64,000 nt of DNA, taken from Clostridia bacterium. GTDB taxonomy: Bacteria; Bacillota; DAOUPZ01. The notes under the pieces are model-generated. The model saw only the letters and a list, made by a program, of their open reading frames with translations, searched no databases and was not told the origin of the DNA. Positions 8,837 through 15,673 of this stretch are shown here, piece after piece. Position 1 is the stretch's first letter. The number at the start of each line of letters is the position of its first letter. A program made the position numbers and the translations under genes. Location of the stretch: the NCBI GenBank assembly GCA_030625885.1, contig DAOUPZ010000011.1:1-64000 (forward strand), read 5' to 3'.

Positions 8837-8872
8837 CTTTATTAAGTTAACCATAGTTAACTTAATAAAGAG
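8835..8872. promoter_or_regulatory. Perfect 17-bp inverted repeat, probable MarR operator
   Basis: CTCTTTATTAAGTTAAC (8835-8851), spacer CATA, then its exact reverse complement (8856-8872). It begins where the -10 box ends and runs into the ribosome binding site (AAAGAGGTG) of the MarR gene. Such a site fits autorepression by the encoded MarR dimer. If transcription began further upstream, the RNA hairpin would also bury the ribosome binding site. The symmetry is seen directly; the binding partner is inferred. Confidence 0.7.
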
Positions 8873-8882
8873 GTGAACCATT

Positions 8883-9305
8883 ATGAGTGAATATAAAGCG
8901 TTATTGAATCAAATTTTGTTTAGGTATGTTAACAAATTGGTTGAGGGTTTATATTTTAATACACATACTTCAATTTCAATTTCAATGTTGTACTATATGG
9001 ATAAAATCTACATGGCCCAAAAAATAACACCGTCAGTATTAGCGAAAGAAATGAACGTTTCACGCCCGGCTTCAACCAAAATGATAAAAAAACTGATTCA
9101 TTTAGGCTTAGTGGAAAGGCATGAATCAGAACATAAGGGCAATACGTTTACCGTTTCATTGACGGATAAAGGATTAGAAATATATAAAATCAGCAATAGA
9201 ATGGATATAGAGTTGATTGATTTACTTGATAAACACATCAATTTTAAAAATATTGAGGATATTGATGAAAAACTAACGAAGCTGTTACATGAGTATGAAA
9301 GGTAA
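8883..9305 (+). CDS. MarR-family transcriptional regulator
   Basis: 140 residues with the MarR layout: an N-terminal dimerisation helix, then a winged helix-turn-helix (about 40-100) with ITPSVLAKEMNVSRPAST as the recognition region and a wing around HESEHKGNTFTVSLTDKG, then C-terminal helices. Members are usually small-molecule-sensing repressors that regulate themselves and neighbours. The perfect palindrome just upstream supports autoregulation. It stands between the Nif11/maturase genes and the RCC1 gene, so it is a plausible local regulator of the peptide locus, but no second operator copy was found at those genes. Confidence 0.88.
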   Translation: MSEYKALLNQILFRYVNKLVEGLYFNTHTSISISMLYYMDKIYMAQKITPSVLAKEMNVSRPASTKMIKKLIHLGLVERHESEHKGNTFTVSLTDKGLEIYKISNRMDIELIDLLDKHINFKNIEDIDEKLTKLLHEYER

Positions 9306-9383
9306 TAATATACACCAGATAAAATTTAGGAATTTAAGAAAGAATGCTATACATCTATTATAAAAAAATGAGGAGGCGTTAAA

Positions 9384-10958
9384 ATGTTGAGAAAAAGCCG
9401 TAAAGGTGTTATTTCACAGTTGATGGTGTTAGGGCTGATGTTATGTTTGTCTGCACCTCAAGCATGGGCGAGTGAGGTCATGCGTCCGGGGGCAATTTTG
9501 CCCGGTGAGATACTCAATCAAGGACCATATGAGCAGCAGGACATTGCGGGTGATGGACAGGAATCTAAGGTGCCGTTTAGGAGCGCCAGTGTGAGTAGTG
9601 GCTTTAAAACCGTGGTAAAAGCCATTGGTGTAAATGGTGAATATGGGTATGGGGTGGTATTAAAAGGAAATGGCAAGGTCGTAACCTGGGGGGACAACAG
9701 TTGTGGTCAGTGCAATGTGCCAGCCGGCTTGAGCGGGGTAAAGGAGATTATTGCTGGATATTATCATAATTTAGCCTTAAAGGAAGACGGGACGGTTGTG
9801 GCATGGGGATATAACTGTTTTGGTCAGTGCGATGTGCCGGCGGATTTAAGCGGTGTGAAAGCCATTGCTGTTGGATTCTATAGTGATTTAGCCATAAAGG
9901 AAGACGGAACAGTTGTGGTTTGGGGGAGCAACTATTATGGTGAATGCAATGTGCCAGCTGATTTAAGTGGTGTAAAAGCGGTTGCTGCAGGAAATGGTTA
10001 TTATTTAGCGCTAAAGGAGGACGGAACGGTTGTGGCGTGGGGGTCTAATTTTGATGGTGTGTGCAATGTTCCGACAGGGTTAAGTGGTGTAAAAGGGATA
10101 TATTCAGCCCAATCATGTTATTCAGTGGCATTAAAAGAAGATGGGACGGTTGTGGCTTGGGGTGATAATAGTTTTGGTCAGTGCAATGTGCCGACGGATT
10201 TAAGCGGTGTAAAAGAGGTTGCACCTGCGTATAGTTTTTGTGTCGCTTTGAAAGAGGATGGGACGGTTGTGGCGTGGGGAAATAATGAAGTGGGTCAGTG
10301 CGATGTGCCGTCAAATTTAAGCGGCGTAAAAGAAATTGCTTGCAAGTGGGTTCACACGCTGGCGTTAAAAGAAGATGGAATGGTGGTAGCCTGGGGGGAC
10401 AACACTAATGGTCAATGTAATGTGCCAACAGGTTTAAGCGGTGTAAAAGATATTGTTACTTGGGGGGGATCGTTTGCATTGAAAGAAGATGGCACCGTGA
10501 TTGTCTGGGGCAATAGCCACCAGAGCGCACTATCTGATGTACCTAAACTATTACCCTATGATTTTTTACTAGATGGACAGGAGATTGATGAGTTTAAATC
10601 GCATTATATTTTGTATACGGAAGATGATGCGGTAGATATAGAACTTTGCTCGAGTATCAACGTGGCGGTCAATGAAGAAATAAAAAACGGATATGAGACG
10701 GTAAGCGTACCCTTAAACAAGGGCCGCAATGATGTGCACCTGCGTTTTTACGATGATGCGGGAAATGAGGAGACGTACGATGTGTGTGTTATTAGAATCC
10801 CTTCTGAGTTGCCGGGCAATATCAAAACAGCATTCAGATACTTTATTGAGGACTTTAATAATGCAGTAACGGATGCGGCTTCCTACACGAGAGATACCCA
10901 GCTGGTCAGTTCCATGGTTGTAAGATATTTGTCTGAACAAGTTAGCCAGTCCTGGTAA
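9384..10958 (+). CDS. Exported RCC1-repeat (beta-propeller) protein
   Basis: 524 residues with a signal peptide ending near AWA-SEV (about residue 30). From about residue 100 there are seven full and one partial repeats of 39 residues, each of the form VVAWGxNxxGQCxVPxxLS followed by GVKxIA...LALKEDGT. This is the RCC1/alpha-tubulin-suppressor type and should fold as a seven-bladed propeller. Most repeats carry a Cys in GQC or GEC, unusual for an exported protein. The last 150 residues form a separate domain that begins after VPKLLPYDF and that I do not recognise. AGGAGGCG precedes the ATG. RCC1-like propellers often mediate protein contacts or lysin-like inhibition; the role here is unknown. 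Confidence 0.87.
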   Translation: MLRKSRKGVISQLMVLGLMLCLSAPQAWASEVMRPGAILPGEILNQGPYEQQDIAGDGQESKVPFRSASVSSGFKTVVKAIGVNGEYGYGVVLKGNGKVVTWGDNSCGQCNVPAGLSGVKEIIAGYYHNLALKEDGTVVAWGYNCFGQCDVPADLSGVKAIAVGFYSDLAIKEDGTVVVWGSNYYGECNVPADLSGVKAVAAGNGYYLALKEDGTVVAWGSNFDGVCNVPTGLSGVKGIYSAQSCYSVALKEDGTVVAWGDNSFGQCNVPTDLSGVKEVAPAYSFCVALKEDGTVVAWGNNEVGQCDVPSNLSGVKEIACKWVHTLALKEDGMVVAWGDNTNGQCNVPTGLSGVKDIVTWGGSFALKEDGTVIVWGNSHQSALSDVPKLLPYDFLLDGQEIDEFKSHYILYTEDDAVDIELCSSINVAVNEEIKNGYETVSVPLNKGRNDVHLRFYDDAGNEETYDVCVIRIPSELPGNIKTAFRYFIEDFNNAVTDAASYTRDTQLVSSMVVRYLSEQVSQSW

Positions 10959-10992
10959 ACATAACGGTGGATGGATTGTGAGGAGGGAGACT

Positions 10993-12060
10993 ATGAAAAG
11001 AAGGTTGAATATATGCTTTGTGCTGATGACGCTGGTAATTTTAACAATGACATTAACGGCCTATGCCATGACGGAGGAAGAGTGCTTCAATCAGGGTTAT
11101 GCGCTGTATATGGAGGGTCAATACAGTGAAGCACTGGTTTTATTTGAGAGCGCTATCGAGCTGAATCCTGCAGAAGGGGCTTATGATGAATGGAAGGGTG
11201 CCTGTTTGTTTAATATGGCCAAGTTCACGGATGCCTTGGAATCCTTTGAATCGTCTATTGCTAAAGATGCACACCCCAGCCCCTATGAATATAAGGGGAT
11301 CTGTCTTTATATGATGGATCAAATGGAAGAAGCGCTGGAAGCTTTTAACGTGAGCATTACCATGGCGCCTTATAGCAACAACTGTTTGTGGAAAGCGGTG
11401 ACGCTGCTGCGATTGGAACGCTATGATGAAGCAGCAGAAGCGTATCAGGCGGTAACATGCATGAATGGGGTGGCTGGGGAGAAAAAAGCGGTGGCCTGCA
11501 ACAATCAGGGGTATGCCTTTCTGATGGATGAACAATATGAAGCGGCTATGGAAGCGATCAACAAAGGATTGGCGATCAGCTCTAGTCAATCGGCACTTTA
11601 TAAAAACAAAGGATTGATATTAGAGCACGGGGGGCAATATGAAGCGGCTTTGGCTGCATATAAGCAGGCCATTTCAATGGATTCGGACTATGAAAAGGCG
11701 CTTACCGCTTTGGATGATCTGCAGGAGAAGATGCAAGCGGAGCTTGATCCTGATCATTACCGGGTATGGGGAGAAATTGTGAAAGATGTTCGCCTTATCA
11801 AGGTGTGGACCGTCAGATGCAATCAGCCCATTGATTTTCAAAGCATTCAGGGCAATGTCATCATCGTCGATCAGGATGGCAGCAGATTGCCTGTAAATAT
11901 TTTATCCGGTGATGATGATAAGTGTTTTGAGGTTCATCTGGTCAATGGGTTTTACAGGCCGGGTGTACATTACACACTGTATATAAAAAAGGGGATTGAA
12001 AGTAGTCAAGGGAAAGTGCTCAAAAAGGGAATTATGATGCCTTTTATGACTACAGAATAA
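10993..12060 (+). CDS. Exported TPR protein with Ig-like C-terminal domain
   Basis: 355 residues from ATG 10993, which has GAGGAGGGAG upstream; the GTG at 10978 lies before that site. The signal peptide ends near AYA-MTEEE. Six or seven TPRs fill residues 28-245, including NQGYALYMEGQYSEAL and NKGLILEHGGQYEAAL. The C-terminal 90 residues (from VWTVRCNQPIDF to FMTTE) match the C-terminal domain of the papain-like protease at 4308, with similar spacing of NQxIDF, IIVDQ and YTLYI motifs. This is effectively the protease without its catalytic half. It may act as a binding partner or scaffold of that protease, which is inferred from the shared architecture. Confidence 0.83.
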   Translation: MKRRLNICFVLMTLVILTMTLTAYAMTEEECFNQGYALYMEGQYSEALVLFESAIELNPAEGAYDEWKGACLFNMAKFTDALESFESSIAKDAHPSPYEYKGICLYMMDQMEEALEAFNVSITMAPYSNNCLWKAVTLLRLERYDEAAEAYQAVTCMNGVAGEKKAVACNNQGYAFLMDEQYEAAMEAINKGLAISSSQSALYKNKGLILEHGGQYEAALAAYKQAISMDSDYEKALTALDDLQEKMQAELDPDHYRVWGEIVKDVRLIKVWTVRCNQPIDFQSIQGNVIIVDQDGSRLPVNILSGDDDKCFEVHLVNGFYRPGVHYTLYIKKGIESSQGKVLKKGIMMPFMTTE

Positions 12061-12100
12061 TAGATAATAGGCAAACCCATATGGAAAGGAGGTGGCCTTT

Positions 12101-12220
12101 ATGAATAAGGACAAAGAGAGTATGGAACAGGAAACGGAACTTTGTGAAGCGGATTTAGAACAGGTGACAGGAGGAGGGGTGATCCGCCCACCCAAACCGG
12201 ATGCGCCAGGAGGACAATAG
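12101..12220 (+). CDS. Second short double-glycine peptide, candidate RiPP precursor
   Basis: A 39-residue ORF with GGAAAGGAGGTGG 8 bases before ATG. The charged leader (MNKDKESMEQETELCEADLE) ends in LEQVTGG. The released part would be a Pro/Gly-rich peptide starting GVIRPPKPDAPGG. It matches the peptide at 3875 in length, charge, ribosome binding site strength and leader end, but not in core sequence, the usual pattern for RiPP precursors. It sits 40 bases after the TPR gene and is followed by hairpin repeat R6. No Cys, Ser or Thr occurs in the core, so lanthionine chemistry is excluded for this one. Confidence 0.66.
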   Translation: MNKDKESMEQETELCEADLEQVTGGGVIRPPKPDAPGGQ

Positions 12221-12221
12221 T

Positions 12222-12260
12222 AAAAAAGCAAGCCGAGAACCGTCCCGGCTTGCCTTCTTT
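12222..12260 (+). repeat. Hairpin repeat R6
   Basis: AAAAAAGCAAGCCGAGA pairs with TCCCGGCTTGCCTTCTTTT around ACCG. It begins directly after the stop codon of the short peptide and is a likely terminator. Confidence 0.78.
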
Positions 12261-12301
12261 TATGTTATAATGCAATTACTAAACGATTAGGAGGCGAACA
12301 T

Positions 12302-13321
12302 ATGAAAAAACTAATTAGTGTACTACTCGTGAGTATGCTGCTTTTGACAGCATGCTCGGCAAAAACAGAAATTAACCCCGAAACGCAATCCAAAGATCAA
12401 CAAAATGAGACGCCGGCTGCCGATGAACATCTTTATACAGTGGACGATTTAAAGTCGGGTGTTAAAGTATCAGAGCATTTCACACTAAAGGATTTCCAGT
12501 CAGGCAATATGGGACCGGAAAGTATCCAATTTACATTGGAAGGGAATGACTTTGTGAGGGGTACATTATCATCACAGGTTGAGGGTTATTATCATTTTAA
12601 GTTTGATGATTCAATATTTGATAAAAATGTTTTAGTAGAAGACATAAATAATCCTGATGGTTTATCAGAGGTTAATATAAATGAAGGCTGGAACTATTAC
12701 GGTATCGATCCCAGCGAGTTAAGATTGGGTGAAGATATTTTAATATATCTATCCAATGGGGGTGAGTTAAAAGCGCAAGGGCTTGTCAAAGCGGTTTCTT
12801 ATGAAGAAAACCCGATGGAATCAATGAGAATGTCTGTGATTACGGAGTTTAAGATTGATGAAAAAGAGCTGCAAAAAATATATGGTACAAAAAGCAGCGG
12901 CCTTGACTTTGAAAATGAGACATTATATTCTTTAGATGAAGAGGTGTACATAGATTACTCTAAATATGAATTAGTGATTGTTCCGATGCAAAATACGGTC
13001 AATGAGATGGGGACAACGCCTCAGGTGGTTACTTTTAGTGAAGAAAATGCTACCAGATCGCTTGTAACGATATTTGGTGAGCTGAACGATGTGAAAATGA
13101 CCTATACACCCAATGGGCTGGATTCAAGTATTGAACCCGTTGAAAAGTATATTGGAACGCTAAAAGATACCCGGTTATTTGTTGATGCCTATATGGCTAC
13201 TGATTTTGCAATTGTAGCTTTAGAAGGAACATTTTTAGATCACAATAAAAATGTGCACAACATCGTTGTGGGACTGGATGATGCAAGAGATCCTGAGAGT
13301 TATGAAATCATCATGAAGTAA
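12302..13321 (+). CDS. Predicted lipoprotein of unknown function
   Basis: 339 residues with a lipoprotein signal ending LLLTAC. After a Gln/Glu/Asn-rich linker (to about residue 45) comes a long, mostly beta-type extracellular region without a family I recognise. AGGAGGCGAAC precedes the ATG. Hairpin repeats R6 and R7 flank it, making a single-gene unit. It is one of five lipoproteins in the first 24 kb, so the accessory region as a whole is directed at the cell surface. Confidence 0.78.
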   Translation: MKKLISVLLVSMLLLTACSAKTEINPETQSKDQQNETPAADEHLYTVDDLKSGVKVSEHFTLKDFQSGNMGPESIQFTLEGNDFVRGTLSSQVEGYYHFKFDDSIFDKNVLVEDINNPDGLSEVNINEGWNYYGIDPSELRLGEDILIYLSNGGELKAQGLVKAVSYEENPMESMRMSVITEFKIDEKELQKIYGTKSSGLDFENETLYSLDEEVYIDYSKYELVIVPMQNTVNEMGTTPQVVTFSEENATRSLVTIFGELNDVKMTYTPNGLDSSIEPVEKYIGTLKDTRLFVDAYMATDFAIVALEGTFLDHNKNVHNIVVGLDDARDPESYEIIMK

Positions 13322-13338
13322 AGCTAAAGCAAGTGGGG

Positions 13339-13377
13339 AAAAAAGCAAGCCGAGAATCGTCCCGGCTTGCTTTTTTT
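13339..13377 (+). repeat. Hairpin repeat R7
   Basis: AAAAAAGCAAGCCGAGA pairs with TCCCGGCTTGCTTTTTTT around ATCG. It is placed between convergent genes, with T runs on both strands, and probably terminates both. Confidence 0.8.
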
Positions 13378-13379
13378 GA

Positions 13380-13571
13380 TTAATACTGTGTGGCTGTTCT
13401 TGCATTCCAGTAATCCGCCCAAACAACGCTGTTATTCTCATCAACTTGTTCCATATTTACCATCTTGTTATCATGAGAATTGAGTGCTTGTGCTGATTGG
13501 TTGCTGCTAATTTTTAATTGCAGCATGCCTAATACTAAAATCAAAATCAATACGAATGAAAACTTTTTCAT
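13380..13571 (-). CDS. Small protein with N-terminal hydrophobic signal
   Basis: 63 residues from ATG 13571. Residues 1-20 (MKKFSFVLILILVLGMLQLK) form a typical signal or membrane anchor; the remainder is polar, Asn/Ser-rich and ends WNARTATQY. The upstream site is weak (AGGAAT), so expression is less certain than for its neighbours. It may be a small exported peptide or a membrane-anchored immunity-like protein for the peptide genes alongside; neither can be shown from sequence. Confidence 0.45.
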   Translation of the reverse strand: MKKFSFVLILILVLGMLQLKISSNQSAQALNSHDNKMVNMEQVDENNSVVWADYWNARTATQY

Positions 13572-13713
13572 AATTATTCCTGGTTTCTAAAATTTATACA
13601 AACTGGTGTGTTTGCCAAAAACCAGACATTACACCTCCTTACTATGCTTTCTATATATTATTATGTAAATCATAGATATTATTCTATAATTATTTTACAA
13701 ACCCTTTGTTTTT

Positions 13714-13748
13714 AAAAAACAAGTTGCGAACCGTCTCCGCTTTCCTTG
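13714..13748 (+). repeat. Hairpin repeat R8, degenerate
   Basis: AACAAGTTGCGAACCGTCTCCGCTTTCCTT keeps the GAACCGTC loop, but its stem is eroded. It lies immediately before intact copy R9. Confidence 0.55.
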
Positions 13749-13752
13749 AAAT

Positions 13753-13790
13753 AAAAAGGCAAGCCGGGAACCGTCTCGGCTTGCCTTTTT
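13753..13790 (+). repeat. Hairpin repeat R9
   Basis: AAAAAGGCAAGCCGGGA pairs with TCTCGGCTTGCCTTTTT around ACCG. It lies at the 3' end of the minus-strand peptide genes and can act as their terminator. Confidence 0.78.
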
Positions 13791-13798
13791 ATTTCGTA

Positions 13799-14023
13799 TT
13801 AAAATGCTTTTTTATGTAGTACGGCGTATTTTATAAAAGAAGAATAAGCGTTTTCTTTAGGAATAGAACTTAACTGACAAGCAGGATCTATTGATTTTTT
13901 ACAATTGTTGAGTTCAGAATAGAAGTTGTCATACATATACTCAAATTCTTCGTGATATCTGGCAAAAGCATCTATTTTTGAGCCGGAATGTTTTTCAGCA
14001 AATTTCATAATGCTATTTAACAT
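13799..14023 (-). CDS. Small paralogous peptide B1, candidate peptide precursor
   Basis: 74 residues, minus strand. Its start overlaps the stop of the preceding gene as ATGTTAA, so the two are translationally coupled. The N-terminal half (KIDAFARYHEEFEYMYD... to LNNCK) matches the partner peptide encoded at 14017-14220. The C-terminal half (from SIDPACQL to HKKAF) is different. A shared leader-like half with a divergent tail suggests a peptide precursor family. Copy B2 at 15674 differs at only a few residues. There is no signal peptide and no double glycine. I do not recognise the family. Confidence 0.68.
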   Translation of the reverse strand: MLNSIMKFAEKHSGSKIDAFARYHEEFEYMYDNFYSELNNCKKSIDPACQLSSIPKENAYSSFIKYAVLHKKAF

Positions 14024-14220
14024 AGTGCGTCACCTCTTCTTCTTCCACCGTAAGTGAACTTACCTTTTAATGCCTTTTTAGCAGGGGCAGGACTGAGTGT
14101 TTCTTCGCCTTTACAGTTGTTGATGTTGGTATTGAAATCACCATACATCGTGTTTAATTCTTCATGATGCTTTGCAAAAGCGTCAATCTTAGCGGATGTT
14201 CTTTCTTCTAATTTAGTCAT
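14017..14220 (-). CDS. Small paralogous peptide A1, candidate peptide precursor
   Basis: 67 residues from ATG 14220, directly after AAAAGGAGGC; the longer frame upstream has no site. The N-terminal half (AKIDAFAKHHEELNTMYG to NNCK) resembles peptide B1. The tail, from GEETLSPAPAKK to KFTYGGRRRG and DALC, is basic and Gly/Arg-rich and ends in Cys. It is the first gene of a two-gene transcript from the promoter at 14364-14392 and is closely repeated at 15892-16092. With a CPBP membrane protease next door, a bacteriocin-like or signalling peptide is plausible, but no modification enzyme is in the cassette. Confidence 0.7.
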   Translation of the reverse strand: MTKLEERTSAKIDAFAKHHEELNTMYGDFNTNINNCKGEETLSPAPAKKALKGKFTYGGRRRGDALC

Positions 14221-14240
14221 TGTAATGCCTCCTTTTCGAT

Positions 14241-14298
14241 TCCCTAAACAACTCTGCCTAAACGACTCTCCCCAAACGACTCTCTCCAAACAACGTTT
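14241..14298. repeat. 14-bp tandem repeat in the A1 leader
   Basis: Four imperfect 14-base units of the type CCTAAACGACTCTC lie between the ribosome binding site and promoter of peptide A1. Copy B has only one remnant (CCTAAACGACGG). This explains the longer leader of copy A. Confidence 0.75.
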
Positions 14299-14363
14299 AC
14301 ATCCCATTTATATATTTATATTTACCGCTCCATTTATGAACCGTTCATCTATCTTTCGGTTTT

Positions 14364-14392
14364 ATTATATGTTTTTTTGATCGAAAATACAA
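14364..14392 (-). promoter_or_regulatory. Promoter of peptide genes A1-B1
   Basis: On the minus strand, TTGTAT (14392-14387), a 17-base spacer, then TATAAT (14369-14364). The predicted leader to ATG 14220 is about 135 bases. It stands back to back with the plus-strand promoter at 14401. Confidence 0.7.
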
Positions 14393-14400
14393 CACTATTA

Positions 14401-14429
14401 TTGCTATTTTGGTAAAATCGTGTTATAAT
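14401..14429 (+). promoter_or_regulatory. Divergent promoter driving a candidate small RNA
   Basis: TTGCTA (14401-14406), a 17-base spacer, then TATAAT (14424-14429) on the plus strand. It points away from the peptide genes, towards a strong terminator about 105 bases on. No conventional gene lies in between. The arrangement is preserved in copy B. Confidence 0.68.
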
Positions 14430-14435
14430 AGAACA

Positions 14436-14563
14436 CATTTTTTTAATCTCTATGATTTCATGAATGAGTTATCACATTTTTCAATAATATGGAAATATCA
14501 TAAGAAGAATTAACCATTTAAAGATAAGAAAAGACCGCTTGCATGGATGCAAGCGGCCTTTTC
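14436..14563 (+). ncRNA. Candidate small RNA (or 17-residue ORF) of cassette A
   Basis: A transcript from the promoter at 14401-14429 would run about 125 bases to the CCGCTTGCAT/ATGCAAGCGG terminator. Copy B differs in this stretch by only a handful of bases. A 17-codon ORF (MNELSHFSII...) is present, but no ribosome binding site precedes it. It might be a regulatory RNA, an antitoxin-type RNA or a tiny peptide. It has no similarity that I recognise to known RNA families. Confidence 0.42.
14535..14556. terminator. Bidirectional terminator
   Basis: CCGCTTGCAT and ATGCAAGCGG form a perfect 10-bp stem, flanked by AAGAAAAGA and CCTTTTCTT. It can end both the plus-strand small RNA and the minus-strand 63-residue gene. 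Confidence 0.85.
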
Positions 14564-14574
14564 TTATATGAAGC

Positions 14575-14766
14575 TTAATAATTAAGTTCCTTAAAAGAAG
14601 TCCATGAGGATCCTGTATATTTTTTAATTAACTCAGCTTGATCTAAATTATATTTAGCGGCTATTTTGAAAACGGCATCCATTTTTGGTGTGCCGTTCAT
14701 GATTAACTTTGATATTTCTCCGCTGATAATTAACCAGTTTCTAGTGTTTATTTTTGTAAATCGCAT
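14575..14766 (-). CDS. Small protein of unknown function (63 residues)
   Basis: Starts at ATG 14766 after AGGAGGGAAAAAAT, a strong site. The sequence is a compact alpha-helical type with MDAVFKIAAKYNLDQAELIK, which looks like a small helical bundle. It is downstream of the CPBP protease gene on the same strand and may be cotranscribed with it. The second cassette retains only its 3' part. With the protease it may form an immunity or regulatory unit for the peptides, which is inferred from position only. Confidence 0.62.
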   Translation of the reverse strand: MRFTKINTRNWLIISGEISKLIMNGTPKMDAVFKIAAKYNLDQAELIKKYTGSSWTSFKELNY

Positions 14767-14840
14767 ATTTTTTCCCTCCTATTGATTAACAACCTTATTA
14801 TACTTATACCCTCATTTGGAGGTTTAAAAAATAATGTTCA

Positions 14841-15518
14841 CTAATTTATCATCTCAAACATCTTGAGTCCAATCAGGATGATGGCACTGTCGGCCAAAAT
14901 ATGGACAATCCAGGAATTAATGAAGTTTTTGGATTGGGTATCCAGCCAGTTGAATACGAAACCGATACCAATTAGACCCACCAGCGCTAAACTGGTCAGC
15001 CCCATGTTAAACCAGGTTTTAAAGATGGCAATATGGTAGAAGCCAAAAAGCAGGGCGGAGTAGATATAGGCTGTTTTTTTATGATTCAATTCGTAGAGGT
15101 TTAAAAACACAAATCCCCTGAAAAAGAACTCTTCTAAAAATGAATTGCCCAAGGTGATGTATAGTCCGACAAGGATAAAGTTTGCCGGTGTGATCTTGGA
15201 TTTGGTTTGCAGTTCTGAGGCAATACGATCCAGATCAATTACAGGGTGCAGGAAATAATAAACTAAAAGGATGATCGCAAAAGCAGCGATGCCGAATAAA
15301 AAGCCTAATTTTAATCTTCGATGGTTTATTTGCGGGTGATGCAAAGCTTGCTCAACCCTCTGTTTTTTAAAGCGTTTCATATAAACCGTCGGGATCAGGG
15401 TAAAGAGCAACACCTTGGTGATGGTTTTTACTAGGTAATCGGTTATAATGACCTGCTCGATAAAATATAATGCTATACAGGCAAGTAAGGCGCTGATGAT
15501 AATATATTGTCTTTTCAT
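14841..15518 (-). CDS. CPBP-family intramembrane metalloprotease
   Basis: 225 residues from ATG 15518, which directly follows AAGGAGGTCAAA; a longer frame to 15596 runs into hairpin repeat R10. Six or so membrane segments are visible. The CPBP (Abi, Rce1-like) signature is complete: EEFFFRG, then FGFYHIAIF, then WIVHILAD, supplying the Glu and His metal or catalytic residues. Family members in Gram-positive bacteria often sit beside bacteriocin genes as immunity or processing proteases. Here it stands between two copies of a small-peptide cassette, which supports such a role. Confidence 0.88.
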   Translation of the reverse strand: MKRQYIIISALLACIALYFIEQVIITDYLVKTITKVLLFTLIPTVYMKRFKKQRVEQALHHPQINHRRLKLGFLFGIAAFAIILLVYYFLHPVIDLDRIASELQTKSKITPANFILVGLYITLGNSFLEEFFFRGFVFLNLYELNHKKTAYIYSALLFGFYHIAIFKTWFNMGLTSLALVGLIGIGFVFNWLDTQSKNFINSWIVHILADSAIILIGLKMFEMIN

Positions 15519-15555
15519 TTTGACCTCCTTTTTCACCATTATGTCACATTTGCTG

Positions 15556-15590
15556 AAAAAAGCAAGCCGAGAACCGTTCCGCTTCTTTCG
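15556..15590 (+). repeat. Hairpin repeat R10, partly degenerate
   Basis: AAAAAGCAAGCCGAGAACCGTTCCGCTTCTTT keeps the loop and left arm, but the right arm is altered. It lies just upstream of the CPBP gene. Confidence 0.6.
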
Positions 15591-15673
15591 GAACAAGATA
15601 TAAAGAATTGTTATTTGGTTGATAAAAAAACAATCTCCGATTAAAATCGGAGATTGTTTTTTGTCATATCATA

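Larger units (their letters stand above)
13799..14700. repeat. Segmental duplication, copy A (small-peptide cassette)
   Basis: Bases 13799 to about 14700 recur at 15674 to about 16545 in the same orientation. The shared unit holds two overlapping peptide genes, the divergent promoter pair, the candidate small RNA and the 3' part of a 63-residue gene. Differences are few and scattered except in the leader near 14241, where copy A has extra tandem repeats. Confidence 0.88.

Noticed and set aside
10045-10314. Minus-strand ORF in the RCC1 gene
   Set aside because: Its repetitive His/Pro sequence mirrors the RCC1 repeat DNA on the other strand.
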